A stretch of 64,000 bases of DNA from Sphingobium naphthae (GCF_020782235.1 NZ_JAJGNO010000005.1:62001-126000); one strand, 5' to 3'. Shown: positions 16,721-26,914, numbered from the stretch's first letter. Made by a program: numbers and translations. Notes: generated by a model not told the origin, from the sequence alone.

Positions 16721-19700
16721 GGCTGCGGATGGGCATGATTTCATCCTGTGGCGCATGCGTCGTGAACGGCGGCGAGGACAGGGTGCGGCCGCTCGGGAAA
16801 GCAGGGTCGCGCGGATCGGGGCCGCCGCCGTGCGAGGCGCCATCGCCACGTCCGGGCGCGACCGAGAAATCCATGCGCCCGATCGAGCGAAGCATCGCAT
16901 CATGATCGATGATGCGATCGCAGATGATGTGGATGACCTCGCCCTCCTTTTGCAAACGCCCGCGCATCGCGATCATCGAAGCCGACATGACCTGTCGCCG
17001 GTAGGTCTCGAACCGGTTGGGCCAGAGGATGCCCTGCGCAACCCCGGTCTCGTCCTCGATCGTGACGAACAGCACGCCCTTGGCCGAACCGGGCCGCTGG
17101 CGCACGAGGATGACGCCTGCCACCTCGATGTTGCGCCCATCGCGGATCGAGGGCAGATCCGCGCAGCGCACAATCCGCATGGCATCGAGTTCGGCGCGCA
17201 GGAACTGCAGTGGATGACCCCGCAGCGACAGCTGGGTCGAGCGATAATCCTCGACCACCTCGCGTCCCGCCGTCATGGGGGTGAGTGCCACAGCGGGTTC
17301 ATGCCCCTCAGGCGAGAATGCGCGCGCCCGCGCGTCAGCTGCCGCAAAGAGGGGCAGGGGGGATTCGCCAAGACCCTTCACCTTCCACAGACCCTGCCGC
17401 CGATCCTGTGCGAGGCAATGGAAGGCGTCTGCTTCGGCCAGCCGCTCGATCGCGGCGCGCGACACCCGGGCTCGGCGCCAGACATCCTCGACGCTCTCAT
17501 AGGGCGCAGGGCCACGGGCTGCGGCGATGTTGGCGCCATGAGCGTTGGCGAGGCCCCGCACGCAGCGGAAGCCAAGGCGCACGGCCATATAGCGACCGCG
17601 CATCTTCTCGAGCGTGCAATCCCAATGGCTGTGGTTGATCGAGACCGGCAGGACGACGACGCCATGCGCGCGTGCGTCGCGCACGATCTGAGCAGGTGCA
17701 TAGAAGCCCATCGGCTGGGCGTTGAGCAGGGCAGCGCAGAAGACGTCGGGATGATGATATTTCATCCAGGAGGACGCATAGGCGATCTTGGCGAAGGAGG
17801 CAGCATGGCTTTCGGGAAAGCCATAGGAGCCGAACCCCTCTATCTGCTTGAAGGTGCGCTCGGCAAAATCCTTAGTGTAGCCATTGGCGATCATGCCGCC
17901 GACGAGCTTGTCGTAGAAATGGCTGACCCCGCCCGTCAGCTTGAACGTCGCCATCGCGCGGCGGAGCTGGTCGGCCTCGACCGGCGTGAAGCCAGCGCCG
18001 ACGATCGCGACCTTCATCGCCTGCTCCTGGAAGAGCGGGACACCCAGCGTCTTCTCGAGCACGGCCCTGAGCTCGGGCTTGGGATATTCGGGCTTCTCCT
18101 TGCCTTCCCGGCGACGAAGATAGGGATGGACCATGTTGCCCTGGATGGGCCCTGGACGCACGATCGCGACCTGGATGACAAGATCGTAGAAGGCGCGCGG
18201 CTTCATGCGCGGCAGCATCGACATCTGCGCCCGGCTCTCGATCTGGAAGGTGCCCAGCGTATCGGCCTTTTGGATCATGCCGAAGACGTGCGGATCGTCA
18301 TCCTGGAGATCCGACATGGTCTTCCTGATGCCCTTGTCCTGTTCCAGAAGGGTGAAGGCGCGGTTCATGCAGCCGAGCATCCCCAAACCCAGCACATCGA
18401 CCTTCATGAACTTCAAGGTATCAATGTCGTCCTTGTCCCACTCGATGATCTGGCGGTCCTCCATCCGGGCGGGCTCGATCGGCACAAGGTCGTCGAGCCG
18501 GTCCTGGGTCAGGACGAAGCCGCCGGGATGCTGGGAAAGGTGACGGGGCGTGCCGATCAGCTGGCGGGCAAGATCGAGGGTGAGTTTGAGGCGATGATCC
18601 TGCGCATTCAGATTGAGGCTCTCTATCTGCTCCTGCGGGATACCATCCATCGACCAGCCCCAGACAAGGCCGGTCAGCATCTTGGTGAGATCGCGCGGCA
18701 GGCCAAGTGCCTTGCCCACTTCGGCGACCGCGCCGCGGGTGCGGTAGCGGGTGACGACAGCTGTCAGCGCCGAGCGGTCGCGGCCGTAGCTGTCATAGAT
18801 CCACTGGATGATCTCCTCGCGCCGCTCATGCTCGAAGTCGACGTCGATGTCGGGCGGTTCGCGCCGTTCGCCCGAGACGAAGCGTTCGAACAGCAGTTCA
18901 TGGCTAATCGGATCGATCGAGGTGACGCCAAGCAGATAGCAGACGCAGCTATTGGCCGCCGAACCACGGCCCTGGCACAGGATGCCGCGCCTGCGGCTCT
19001 CGGCGACGATGGAATGCACCGTCAGGAAATAGGGGGCATAGTCGAGTTCGGCGATGAGCCTGAGCTCATGGTCGATCTGCTGGCGGTATCGTGTGGGCAC
19101 GCCATCGGGGAATTTGGCAATCGCCGCCCGCTCTGTGAGTGCGGCAAGTGCCTCCTGGGCGGTGCAGCCCTCCATCACCTGCTCATAAGGATATTGATAC
19201 TGGATCTCGCCGAGATCGAACATGCAATGCGCGGCAATATCGGCACTTGCCTGGATGGCGTCCGGGAAGGCGGCGAAGCGGCGCTCCATCTCGGCAGGGG
19301 ATTTTAGATCCCGGTCCATGAAGCGTTCGCGCCGAAAACCAAGCTCATCAATGGTGCAACGCTCGCGGATGGCGCTCACGACGTCCTGCAGCGGTCGTCG
19401 CTCGCTACTATGGTAGAGGATGTCGCCCGTCGCGACCGTGCGCACGCCATGCGCATGCGCCAGTGCGTCCAGGCGATGCAGGCGATCGGCATCGTCGGGG
19501 CGGCGGCGCAGCGACAGCGCGCAGAAGCCGCGCGACCCGAAAGCCGCATATAGCTCGCGCAACTGCGCTGCTGTTTCGTCGTCCGGCAGGTCAGGCACCA
19601 GGATCGCGACCATATCCTCCGCGTTGGAAGCGACGTCGGTCCAGTCGAGGATGCAGCGACCCTTGCCGCCGCGTGCCTTCCCGGTCGAGAGGAGCCGCGT

Positions 19701-19988
19701 CAGCCGCGACCAGGCAGGCCGAGATCGCGGATAGAGCAGCAGTGCGCGTCCATCGGTGAGATCGACCCGGCTGCCCGGGATCATCCGAACGCCCGTCGCC
19801 TTCTGGCCCGCCCAGCCGCGGACGACGCCGGCGACAGAACCCCGGTCGGCCAGACCCATGGCTTTGTGCCCCAGCAGTGCTGCCGCCGAAAACAGCTCCT
19901 CGGGCGAGGATGCGCCGCGCAGGAAGGAGAAGTGGCTGGTGACCTGCAGTTCGACATAGGTGGTCGGTGGCATGATGTCGGCGCTCAT
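16707..19988 (-). CDS. dnaE2: Error-prone DNA polymerase DnaE2 (ImuC)
   Basis: C-family polymerase that carries out damage-induced mutagenesis with ImuA and ImuB. The chosen ATG at 19988 ([25 protein letters not shown]) overlaps the imuB stop as ATGA and gives about 1,093 residues, the usual DnaE2 length. An N-terminal PHP domain begins at once ([15 protein letters not shown]). The polymerase core has [19 protein letters not shown] with the catalytic acidic pair, [17 protein letters not shown] and [13 protein letters not shown]. An OB-fold lies near the end ([21 protein letters not shown]). The C-terminal tau-binding tail of replicative DnaE1 is absent, as expected. Confidence 0.96.
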   Translation of the reverse strand: MSADIMPPTTYVELQVTSHFSFLRGASSPEELFSAAALLGHKAMGLADRGSVAGVVRGWAGQKATGVRMIPGSRVDLTDGRALLLYPRSRPAWSRLTRLLSTGKARGGKGRCILDWTDVASNAEDMVAILVPDLPDDETAAQLRELYAAFGSRGFCALSLRRRPDDADRLHRLDALAHAHGVRTVATGDILYHSSERRPLQDVVSAIRERCTIDELGFRRERFMDRDLKSPAEMERRFAAFPDAIQASADIAAHCMFDLGEIQYQYPYEQVMEGCTAQEALAALTERAAIAKFPDGVPTRYRQQIDHELRLIAELDYAPYFLTVHSIVAESRRRGILCQGRGSAANSCVCYLLGVTSIDPISHELLFERFVSGERREPPDIDVDFEHERREEIIQWIYDSYGRDRSALTAVVTRYRTRGAVAEVGKALGLPRDLTKMLTGLVWGWSMDGIPQEQIESLNLNAQDHRLKLTLDLARQLIGTPRHLSQHPGGFVLTQDRLDDLVPIEPARMEDRQIIEWDKDDIDTLKFMKVDVLGLGMLGCMNRAFTLLEQDKGIRKTMSDLQDDDPHVFGMIQKADTLGTFQIESRAQMSMLPRMKPRAFYDLVIQVAIVRPGPIQGNMVHPYLRRREGKEKPEYPKPELRAVLEKTLGVPLFQEQAMKVAIVGAGFTPVEADQLRRAMATFKLTGGVSHFYDKLVGGMIANGYTKDFAERTFKQIEGFGSYGFPESHAASFAKIAYASSWMKYHHPDVFCAALLNAQPMGFYAPAQIVRDARAHGVVVLPVSINHSHWDCTLEKMRGRYMAVRLGFRCVRGLANAHGANIAAARGPAPYESVEDVWRRARVSRAAIERLAEADAFHCLAQDRRQGLWKVKGLGESPLPLFAAADARARAFSPEGHEPAVALTPMTAGREVVEDYRSTQLSLRGHPLQFLRAELDAMRIVRCADLPSIRDGRNIEVAGVILVRQRPGSAKGVLFVTIEDETGVAQGILWPNRFETYRRQVMSASMIAMRGRLQKEGEVIHIICDRIIDHDAMLRSIGRMDFSVAPGRGDGASHGGGPDPRDPAFPSGRTLSSPPFTTHAPQDEIMPIRSHDFH

Positions 19989-21805
19989 CCGAACAACCCG
20001 TGCATATGCCAGCTCAAATCCCCCGTCCCGGCATCGACACCGTCGCCGCGCCGGAACAGCCAGAAGCGTTCTCCGCCTTGCGCCTCGACCCGGAAATAGT
20101 CCCGTACCGCCCATTTCTCACGATCGGTGCGCCACCATTCGCCATGGATGCGTTCGGGGCCGTCGCCCGCGACGATGCGATAATCCTGTCGCCGCCAAGT
20201 GAAGCGGCGGGGCGGATGATCAGGCATCAGCGCAACGACATTGGACAGGAGCTCGGGTCTACGCAGCAACCGGACCGGACGTTTCCATGAAGGCCAGCCT
20301 GCCGGCTCGTCCAGTGGAGCGATACGGCGCATCGCGCGCTCAGGCACATCGCTTTCATGGGAGCTGAGACGGAACAGCGCGGATGGTCCAGCGCGCGCGC
20401 TCAGCTGATCGAGCAGCGGGGCCAGGTCGCGCGCCTGGCCTGATCCGTCGAGCAACGCGCCTGCGGCCTCCGCGCCCAGTAGCTCATGATGCGGGACGGC
20501 AAGCTCCATCGTCTCGATACCAAGACCCGGCTCCAGTTGCGCGAGCTTGAGCCCGAACATGCGCTCGAGGTGCTTGGCGTCCCGCGTCGCGCGCGACGCA
20601 CCGATGCCAAGCCGCTGGGTCTCGCCATCCACCCGGATCGCTGTGAGTAAGACCGTACGTGCGCCAAGTCCACGCTCACGGAGCAGGATCACAAGATCGT
20701 CCACGAGATCGCAGATCACTTGCATGATGCTTTCCGGGGTGCCGATCGGCTCGAGCATCTGGCGTGTCACAAGAGGCGCTTGTGTCGGCACGACCGCGAT
20801 GATGGGTTCGGCCATGAGCCCACGCGCCTGATCCAGCCTTTCCACCGTCCTGAGCCCCAGCCGGCGGGCGAGGGGCGCGCGCGGCATGGGATAGAGATCG
20901 TCGATCCTCTCCAGCCCGAAACGTGTTGCTGCATTGAGCGCGTCCGGCTCAAGGCGCAGGGCTGCAAGCGGCAGGTCGGCAAGGGCTTGCGCTTCCTGGC
21001 CGACAGGAAGCAGGATCATGTCGTCGCTGCCGAACCGCGCCAATGCATGTGCGGCGCCCGGCGTTGCGGCAATGGCGATCCGGGCGGTCAGGCCCAGGCG
21101 TCTGAGGAATGCCAACAATCGACGACAAAAGCGCTCCTCCCCGCCGAACAGGTGGGTGGTGCCGGTGAGGTCGAGCCACAGCCCATCCTCGCCCGACACA
21201 CTTGCCGTAGGGGTCCAGTGCCGGGCTGCATGGAGCGCCAGCCGATCAAGGAGAGCCCGGTCCGCGTCAGGGTTAGCCTCCTGGACATCGAGATCGGCAA
21301 CCAGCGCACGGGCATGTGCCGCGACCATGCCGGGACGAAGCCCAAGATCGAGCGCCACCGCGCAGGCAGCGGTGATGACATCACGCTGTCCAGTCCGTAG
21401 GACGAGCACGGTGGGGCGCCCCCAGAGCGTCGCACAGTTGAGCGTATGTGTGGCTAGCACGCCACCCACGTCGTCGGACGGCATCGCCTTGAACGGATGC
21501 TCTGCATGCTCGCTTCGCCGTCCCATCTCGCGCATCGTGGGCCGCTGATGGGCAGGAAGTGCGTCGAGATCCGCTTGGCTGGGGCGCGCGATCGCCCCGT
21601 CACGCGCCCATCGCGCGCCCGGCCGCCATCCGCCGCCGCGCGGCACCGAGCAGGCGCCCGGATCATCGTCGACGGGTTGCGCAAAGCGCGGCCCTTGCGC
21701 CGCGTCAGGCGGCGCGGCTGATCGCGCCATCCCGCGCATCCGCTCGATGCGGCGCAGCCGTTCGATCGCGAGATGGGGCAGGAAGAGCGAGGCGACCCTT
21801 GGCAT
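19985..21805 (-). CDS. imuB: ImuB, Y-family polymerase-like mutasome protein
   Basis: Catalytically inactive Y-family homologue that links DnaE2 to the sliding clamp. From the ATG at 21805 ([22 protein letters not shown], the family's usual start) it has about 606 residues. The Y-family-like body reads [48 protein letters not shown], then [46 protein letters not shown] in pieces. The little-finger and C-terminal adaptor regions follow, ending WHMHGLFG. It overlaps imuA by about 100 bases and dnaE2 by four, so the three are tightly coupled. Confidence 0.94.
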   Translation of the reverse strand: MPRVASLFLPHLAIERLRRIERMRGMARSAAPPDAAQGPRFAQPVDDDPGACSVPRGGGWRPGARWARDGAIARPSQADLDALPAHQRPTMREMGRRSEHAEHPFKAMPSDDVGGVLATHTLNCATLWGRPTVLVLRTGQRDVITAACAVALDLGLRPGMVAAHARALVADLDVQEANPDADRALLDRLALHAARHWTPTASVSGEDGLWLDLTGTTHLFGGEERFCRRLLAFLRRLGLTARIAIAATPGAAHALARFGSDDMILLPVGQEAQALADLPLAALRLEPDALNAATRFGLERIDDLYPMPRAPLARRLGLRTVERLDQARGLMAEPIIAVVPTQAPLVTRQMLEPIGTPESIMQVICDLVDDLVILLRERGLGARTVLLTAIRVDGETQRLGIGASRATRDAKHLERMFGLKLAQLEPGLGIETMELAVPHHELLGAEAAGALLDGSGQARDLAPLLDQLSARAGPSALFRLSSHESDVPERAMRRIAPLDEPAGWPSWKRPVRLLRRPELLSNVVALMPDHPPRRFTWRRQDYRIVAGDGPERIHGEWWRTDREKWAVRDYFRVEAQGGERFWLFRRGDGVDAGTGDLSWHMHGLFG

Positions 21806-22499
21806 CGCACGCCTCCAGTTCGAGAGAGAAGGGCGCGCCATTGCGCTGACGCACCAGGTCGACCTGCCAGCGCGAACGACCAACGCCCGGCCATGGTAGG
21901 CGCTGCGATGAGACGCAGCCTATGCGCCAGCGGGTCATGGCGGAGGAGGGGGAGGCGAGGGGGCAGCGTTCGCGGGACCGGTGGCGGCGGTAGAGGAGCA
22001 TGGGGGTCTGTCCGTCCGAGGCAGCAAGCTGCAGCCGGCGGGTCGCGGTCATGTCCGCGGACCTCACCTCCGCGATCACACAGGCGAGCGATCCGTCGCG
22101 CAGCGCATCCTCGGCGATGGCGAGGACATCAACATCCTTTCGGCCTTGCGCATAGAGGAGTTTAGCTGGTCCCAGGCCGACCTGCTCGAGGCCCGGGGCG
22201 TATAGATCGAAGGCGGTCATGGCCCAACACACGGTCTGACCAGCCTCCGCCGCGAAGCGCGCGGCTATGCCAGCGAGGAAGAGTGTGGCGGCGGCATCGT
22301 CATTGAGGCTCGATGATCCCGCGGCAAACTCATGCAGGCTACCGCCATCAAGGCCGCCGGTCGCCAACCGTTCGTCCATGGGGGCGATCCCGAAAGGCAA
22401 TCTCGATGCCGATACGGCGCATGCCTGCTCCACCGCTGCACGCAGGGTAGCCATAGGATCAGCCGCCATAGTGGCGGGTAGGGGGTATGAGGTGGGCAT
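21705..22499 (-). CDS. imuA: ImuA, RecA-like mutasome protein
   Basis: First gene of the mutasome operon; ImuA is a RecA/SulA-like partner of ImuB in Caulobacter and other proteobacteria. About 264 residues from ATG 22499. It contains LPFGIAPMDERLATGGLDGGSLHEFAAG, the usual ImuA start of the RecA-like fold, then ETVCWAM-like text GQTVCWAMTAFDLYAPGLEQVGL and AEDALRDGSLACVIAEVRSADMTATRRLQLAA. The C-terminal 33 codons overlap imuB in another frame. A LexA box lies just upstream of the start. Confidence 0.9.
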   Translation of the reverse strand: MPTSYPLPATMAADPMATLRAAVEQACAVSASRLPFGIAPMDERLATGGLDGGSLHEFAAGSSSLNDDAAATLFLAGIAARFAAEAGQTVCWAMTAFDLYAPGLEQVGLGPAKLLYAQGRKDVDVLAIAEDALRDGSLACVIAEVRSADMTATRRLQLAASDGQTPMLLYRRHRSRERCPLASPSSAMTRWRIGCVSSQRLPWPGVGRSRWQVDLVRQRNGAPFSLELEACDAKGRLALPAPSRDRTAAPHRADARDGAISRAA

Positions 22500-22516
22500 G
22501 GGACAACGACTCAAAT

Positions 22517-22531
22517 GTTCTCTTTATGTTC
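22517..22531. promoter_or_regulatory. LexA (SOS) box upstream of imuA
   Basis: The sequence GTTC-TCTTTAT-GTTC matches the alphaproteobacterial SOS operator GTTC-N7-GTTC exactly. It sits 18 bases upstream of the imuA start, where LexA would block transcription of the operon. It could also affect the rightward gene at 22704, about 170 bases away. Confidence 0.88.
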
Positions 22532-22703
22532 CGTTTGTCCGGTCGGTTCGTCAAGGCGGGAAATTTCCTCGCAGGCGAATTCAGGATGTGGTTTTGCGAA
22601 AACTCGAGCGGATGTGCTGAGTCGCACGCATATGGACCAGACGATGAAGGCGGAACCTCAAGCGATGTCACGCGCTCCTTTGGTCTCAACAAGGGAGCAG
22701 GAT

Positions 22704-22907
22704 ATGATCACGGAAATCATCGGTGCGGTCATAGGGTCCAAGCTGGACCAGCATGACGGCGACAGCGGCGCGAAGGGGGCCATCATTGGCTATTTTACGC
22801 CTCGCATTGTCGGCGCAGTGGTGAAGGTCGGTCTGCTGGCTGCCGTCGGCTACGGCGTCGTGAAGGCCGTTCAGGGCCTCACTTCAGAAACTGACGCAAA
22901 CTACTGA
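22704..22907 (+). CDS. Small glycine-zipper-like membrane protein, 67 residues
   Basis: Starts at an ATG preceded by GGAG seven bases upstream. The product reads MITEIIGAVIGSKLDQHDGDSG, then a hydrophobic, glycine-rich helix IVGAVVKVGLLAAVGYGVVKAV, ending in a polar tail. The pattern suggests one membrane-inserted helix. No family recognised. It is divergent from imuA. Confidence 0.55.
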   Translation: MITEIIGAVIGSKLDQHDGDSGAKGAIIGYFTPRIVGAVVKVGLLAAVGYGVVKAVQGLTSETDANY

Positions 22908-22991
22908 CCACCCGGCGACAGTGCCGTTCGCGCCAAACCTTGTGGTTGCAGGTCTTCGAGGCACGGAATGTAAGATCTTCGAGTGGTGATC

Positions 22992-23249
22992 ATGGAAGAG
23001 GACTATGCGCGTGGCCGCCGGGATGGCTTACGGCTGGCATTGTCAATCCTGGCAGCGGAAGAAGCGAAATGGGCGGCGCTGCTGGGCGAGAGCCGATCGT
23101 GGCGAACCAATGCCACGCGCGAGGTCCGGCATAAAACATTGCAGGTTGCGCAACAGCGGCTGCGCACCGCGCTCAATCGCCTGACGCCCAAAACTGACCA
23201 GGCCATGGATCCCGAGGTGGCCTCTGCACTCGACGATATCGGCCTTTGA
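22992..23249 (+). CDS. Hypothetical protein, about 85 residues
   Basis: A charged helical frame ([32 protein letters not shown], then [18 protein letters not shown]). GTG codons at 22983 and 22986 are possible alternative starts. It is followed eight bases later by the DUF2256 gene, so the two are probably one transcript. Function unknown; no motif beyond helical, possibly coiled-coil, sequence. Confidence 0.55.
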   Translation: MEEDYARGRRDGLRLALSILAAEEAKWAALLGESRSWRTNATREVRHKTLQVAQQRLRTALNRLTPKTDQAMDPEVASALDDIGL

Positions 23250-23256
23250 TCCTGCC

Positions 23257-23442
23257 ATGACCCACCACAAGCTGAAACTTCCTTCGAAGATCTGCCTTGG
23301 GTGCGGGCGCTCATTTTTCTGGCGCAAGAAATGGGAGCGGGATTGGGAGCAGGTCAGATATTGTTCGGAACGCTGCCGCAGGCAAGGCGGCTCGGCCAAG
23401 CCTGGGGGCGGACGCCTCAATCCGGCGACCGTCCGGAGCTGA
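23257..23442 (+). CDS. DUF2256 zinc-ribbon-like protein
   Basis: A 61-residue protein with the DUF2256 signature: [20 protein letters not shown] near residues 7-26 and [16 protein letters not shown] near 28-43. The CxxC and CxxxC-type cysteine pairs suggest zinc binding. The family is widespread, often beside photolyase/cryptochrome or DUF3253 genes, with no settled function. Here a DUF3253-like gene follows. The call is confident; the role is unknown. Confidence 0.85.
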   Translation: MTHHKLKLPSKICLGCGRSFFWRKKWERDWEQVRYCSERCRRQGGSAKPGGGRLNPATVRS

Positions 23443-23481
23443 TCCCATGACACCTGACATTGCCGTTGGGCCGAGAGAGGA

Positions 23482-23739
23482 ATGCGCAGCACCGTCTTGC
23501 AGTTGCTGGAGCGCCGTACCGACCAGGCTACAATCTGTCCAAGTGAGGTAGCAAGGATGGTTGCCGGTAAAGCGGGCGCTGATCCGAAAAGGCCGTCGTG
23601 GCGCGCGGCGATGCCGGTCCTCCACGCAGCGATCGACCCGCTGGTGGCCGACGGGTTGGTCGAGCTGAGTTGGAAGGGAAAGGTCATGGCGTCACGCCAT
23701 GGTCCTTATCGGATCCGCCGCGTGCAACCCGCGAGGTGA
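23482..23739 (+). CDS. DUF3253-like small winged-helix-type protein
   Basis: An 85-residue basic protein: VLQLLERRTDQATICPSEVARMVAG, then WRAAMPVLHAAIDPLVADGLVELSWKGKVM and GPYRIRR. This fits DUF3253 proteins, with an ICPSEVAR helix, a WR..M turn and a final GPxRI strand. The ATG at 23482 sits beside GAGAGAGGA, a short-spaced ribosome site. Function unknown; the shape suggests nucleic-acid binding. Confidence 0.75.
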   Translation: MRSTVLQLLERRTDQATICPSEVARMVAGKAGADPKRPSWRAAMPVLHAAIDPLVADGLVELSWKGKVMASRHGPYRIRRVQPAR

Positions 23740-24547
23740 GACACGCTCACCGCATGAGGCCCGCAGCGCGCAGCGCATCGTGGATGACTTATTCGACCCC
23801 TGCTTTGCCTGAAGCGGCCGAGCGGGTTTGGGCGGCCATGCTTCCAGCCGGCTGATCCTTGATATCGGCAGGGTCGGCGTCTCCTTCTCGGCATTTCCGA
23901 CCGATCGCGCGCATTTTCGCGCCGTCCCAGTATCCAGCACGCCCCAGGGATGATGCGATCCGGCGCGTGGATGAGATACCGGCTTCGAGCATGTGCGGCA
24001 TCGCCATACCGCAAGCATCCTGCCCGGTCGTGGCCAGTGGCGCGCCGTGGCCCATATTGGCAATGCTTCCTGCCATCGCCTCCGCACAGGAAACCGCACC
24101 TGACGGCACCGATGCCTTTGGCGTCGAGCCTTATGTCGGCGTGCTTGGCGGCTACCATACTTTCGATCGTCGCTCCGAATTCGGCGCCTTTCCCGGTGAA
24201 ACCATCATGAACGGCGCTTTGATCAGCGGCATTGCTGGCGTCAACGTGCCGCCCGGTCCGGTGTTTGTCGGCGTGGAAGGCAACGCCACTAAGGGCTTTA
24301 CCGACATCGACTTTGAATATGGCCTCAAGGGTCGCTTTGGTGCCCGTGCGGGTGAAAGCGGCCTGATCTATGCTTCGGCCGGCTATCAGTGGGTTAATGA
24401 CAAGGGCGGCTGGCCCGACCGGAAGGACTGGATGTATGAAGTCGGCGTGGAAGTCGGTCCCAAGGAGATCGGCCTCGGTGGGATCACCGGCAATAGTGGC
24501 GTTCGGCTGCGCGTGCAGGTCGATACCTATGATTGGGACAGCTTCCG

Positions 24548-25869
24548 GGGACTGTCAGGAATTTCGTGTGCGGCGAGGCGGTTGACCATCAGGCCGTCAT
24601 GGCCCTGATGAAACGCTCGCCGAAGAGCACGGCAAATTGCGCCTTCGCCATATTCCATTCGCGCGGCGGCATTTTCCACTCTTTTTCCGATCGGTTCAAG
24701 ATCAGATAGAGCAGCTTGGTGGCGGCCTCATCATTGGGGAAATGGCCCCGGGCACGAACAGCGCGGCGAAGCTTGGAGTTCAAGGCTTCTATCGAATTTG
24801 TGGTGTAGACGATCCGCCTGACCTCATCAGGAAAGGCGAAAAATGGGATGACCTCGGGCCATGCCCGGCGCCAACTCTGGCCGATAGCGGGATAGCGCTG
24901 GCCCCAGAAGCTGGCCTCGAAGGCCGTCAGCGCCTCCTCGGCGGCCGCGGCATCGACGGCACGGTAGATAGCTTTCAGGGCCGTTCCGAGCGCCTTGCGG
25001 TCTTTCCACGCCACGAAATCCATCGAGTTGCGCAGCAGATGGACAATGCACGTCTGAACCATCGCTTCGGGGAAGACCGCAGTGATGGCGTCGGGAAAGC
25101 CCTTGAGGCCATCGACGACGGCCAGCATGATGTCCTCGACGCCGCGGTTGCGCAGTTCATTCATGACGCGCAGCCAGAATTTGGCGCCTTCATTCTGTTC
25201 CAGCCATAGCCCCAAGACCACCTTGGTGCCGTCGGCCATGACGCCCAGGGCGATGTGGATAGCTTTATTGCGGACCATGCCCTCATCGCGGATCTTGACC
25301 CGGATCGCATCGAAGAAGACCAGCGGATAGGCCGGGTCCAGCGGGCGTTGCTGCCAGGCCGCGACTTCCTCCAGCACAGCGTCGGTGATCGTGCTGATCA
25401 GATCGGGCGAAGCATCAATGCCATATAGTTCGCGCAGATGGCCCGTGATCTCCCGGGTGCTCATGCCGCGCGCATACATCGAGATGATCTTGTCGTCGAA
25501 GCCGGGGAAGCGCCGCTGGTATTTGGCGATCAGCTGCGGATCGAAACTGCCGGCCCGATCGCGCGGCACCTCGATCTCGATCCGCCCGTTATCGGTCGCC
25601 ACTGTCTTGCGACCATAGCCATTGCGGTTGTTGCCGACCTGGTCATCGCGCCCGAGATGATGATCCATCTCCGCGTTGAGGGCCCGTTCGGCAAAAGCCT
25701 TCTTCAGGGAATCGAGTAAGCCGCCCTGGCTGAGCGCCGCCGCCGCGTCAGTGCCGGCCAGCAACTGATCGAGAATGTCGTTCGGTATCGAGGGTTCTTT
25801 CCGTCGGGACATATTGGGTCTCCTTGTTGCCCATTATGCCTCGCCGCACACGAAATTCCTGACAGTCCC
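24548..25869 (-). mobile_element. IS256-family insertion sequence, complete, 1,322 bp
   Basis: Bounded by perfect 32-bp terminal inverted repeats (24548-24579 and 25838-25869, starting GGGACTGTCAGGAATTTCG). It is flanked by an 8-bp direct repeat AGCTTCCG (24540-24547 and 25870-25877), the target-site size expected for this family. It carries one transposase gene on the minus strand. Perfect ends and intact duplication indicate a recent insertion. Confidence 0.95.
24589..25812 (-). CDS. IS256-family (Mutator-like) transposase
   Basis: A full-length 407-residue DDE transposase. The conserved acidic residues appear to be D168 (LVFFDAIRVK), D234 (AVVDGLKGFP) and E342 (TTNSIEALN). Between them lies the family's helical insertion with the C-H motif CIVHLLRNS near 255-262. 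The N-terminal part has the usual MDHHLG and NNRNGYGRKT text. The gene fills the element and appears functional. Confidence 0.96.
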   Translation of the reverse strand: MSRRKEPSIPNDILDQLLAGTDAAAALSQGGLLDSLKKAFAERALNAEMDHHLGRDDQVGNNRNGYGRKTVATDNGRIEIEVPRDRAGSFDPQLIAKYQRRFPGFDDKIISMYARGMSTREITGHLRELYGIDASPDLISTITDAVLEEVAAWQQRPLDPAYPLVFFDAIRVKIRDEGMVRNKAIHIALGVMADGTKVVLGLWLEQNEGAKFWLRVMNELRNRGVEDIMLAVVDGLKGFPDAITAVFPEAMVQTCIVHLLRNSMDFVAWKDRKALGTALKAIYRAVDAAAAEEALTAFEASFWGQRYPAIGQSWRRAWPEVIPFFAFPDEVRRIVYTTNSIEALNSKLRRAVRARGHFPNDEAATKLLYLILNRSEKEWKMPPREWNMAKAQFAVLFGERFIRAMTA

Positions 25870-25928
25870 AGCTTCCGTCCTATGGCAAGCGTAATCTTCC
25901 ATTTCTAAGTTCACGACAAACAAATAAC

Positions 25929-25954
25929 CCTGTCAGCGGCAAGTCGCTGACAGG
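25929..25954. terminator. Perfect hairpin after the interrupted outer-membrane gene
   Basis: CCTGTCAGCG, a 6-base loop GCAAGT, then CGCTGACAGG form a 10-bp stem 20 bases after the TAA of the outer-membrane gene. On the plus strand no clear U-run follows; on the minus strand TTATTTGTTTG does. It is probably the gene's original terminator, possibly working in both directions. Confidence 0.5.
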
Positions 25955-26649
25955 ATTGATGATAATCACCGTAAGCCGCCTCCAGCTTTTCTGCGACCCT
26001 CCGTTGAGCTTTTTAAGCTCGTCGGCCTGCTGTTCGGCATCGCCATCGATCTCCTCGTCCGGCACCATCGGTTCCAGGCATATCGTCCATCGATGTGCCT
26101 TTCATGTCGGCCTGATCATCCTCGCCCGGCATTTGTTCTGGGTACATGGCGCTCTTCTCCAGCCGTGAACTCCGCTGACCGACCGCAAGCGCGCATGATC
26201 CCGTCCTCACTTGACGGTAGCTGTCGACGCTCGACCCTTGGCGGCCGTTCAGCCGCCGATTTTGGGTCCCCAGGTGCAGTCCGTCTCCTTTCCCAATCTG
26301 AATGCCCAAGACTGGCCGGTAGGCGACCGTCCGGTTGGGAGCCGGGTTTCGAGGGTAGCTGCCGTTCACGCGGTGTCGGCTTCCGACCGACACGCCGTTC
26401 AGATACGGGCGCTGAAATATCTGCTCACCTTAAACCCGCCTTTTGCATGTCATATGGCGGTCGGTCGTCTATAACCGAAGATCATGCCCAAGGGTTTCGC
26501 TGCCGCTATTGCCTGTCGTCGTGATCCTGCCGGCGGTAGTTGCCATCATAAAAGATTCCGAATTGCGGCATCTTCTAACAACATTCAGCCGAATTATGCC
26601 GATCGCAATCCGCTGGACTGATCCATGCCTCCGCAAGCACCGTCCACAG
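25955..26649. other. About 700 bases without a convincing gene
   Basis: On the minus strand an ATG at 26147 with GGAG nearby opens an acidic text (MYPEQMPGEDDQADMKG, then DDMPGT). In the next frame the text continues with MVPDEEIDGDAEQQADELKK. This looks like a small acidic protein gene broken by a frameshift, or a sequencing error. The rest (26150-26649) shows only fragmentary frames on both strands. I see no RNA gene. Confidence 0.3.
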
Positions 26650-26685
26650 AAAAGAGCGCCGTCCTTAAAGACGGCGCTCTCTTTT
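26650..26685 (-). terminator. Rho-independent terminator of the CsbD-like gene
   Basis: An 11-bp perfect stem (AGAGCGCCGTC and complement, 26653-26680) with a 6-base loop is followed on the minus strand by TTTTC. It lies about 20 bases after the stop of the CsbD-like gene. On the plus strand it also ends CTTTTG, so it may act in both directions. Confidence 0.8.
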
Positions 26686-26703
26686 GCTCATGGTCAGCGG
26701 TGC

Positions 26704-26883
26704 TTATTCCGCGCCGTTTCCGACCGGTGTAGTCTTGGGAGCCTTGCCGTCCTCGACACGGCCCTCATTTCGCAGATCGCGACCTTCCTGCGCCTTCTTC
26801 TGCGCTTCGGGCGACTTGCCGTGCTCGTTGATCTCTTCTTTCACGTAGCCGGCGGCTTCCTTGGCCTTGCCTTCGATGCTCAT
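26704..26883 (-). CDS. CsbD-like small stress protein
   Basis: A 59-residue hydrophilic protein starting MSIEGKAKEAAGYVKEEINEHG, then KSPEAQKKAQEGRDLRNEGRVEDGK. The KAKEAAGYVKEE start matches CsbD-like proteins, small helical proteins of unclear mechanism induced by general stress. The start is fixed by AAGGAG six bases upstream. A possible EcfG-type promoter (26915-26940) and a strong terminator make it a self-contained unit. Confidence 0.75.
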   Translation of the reverse strand: MSIEGKAKEAAGYVKEEINEHGKSPEAQKKAQEGRDLRNEGRVEDGKAPKTTPVGNGAE

Positions 26884-26914
26884 GATACTCTCCTTGAATG
26901 AGGTCTGCTGAAAA

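Larger units (their letters stand above)
23991..25908 (+). pseudogene. Outer-membrane beta-barrel protein gene interrupted by an IS256-family element
   Basis: The 5' part (23991-24547) encodes a signal peptide ending AIASA and then alternating beta-type sequence (FGVEPYVGVLGGYHTFDRR, GVNVPPGPVFVGVEGNATKG, LIYASAGYQWVND, VRLRVQVDTYDWDSF), like opacity/OmpA-barrel porins. The IS starts at 24548. After it, at 25878-25908, the frame resumes as PMASVIFHF and stop; the terminal Phe is the classic barrel end. Joining the two parts through one copy of the 8-bp duplication restores an intact gene of about 210 residues. The present copy lacks its last strand. Confidence 0.8.

Noticed and set aside
16623-19307. 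Long open frame of 894 codons on the plus strand opposite dnaE2
   Set aside because: It lies fully antisense to the well-supported polymerase gene, has odd composition and no family text; GC-rich codon use creates such shadows.
26443-26901. 152-codon plus-strand frame near the CsbD-like gene
   Set aside because: It crosses a strong terminator hairpin and the antisense of a well-supported small gene.
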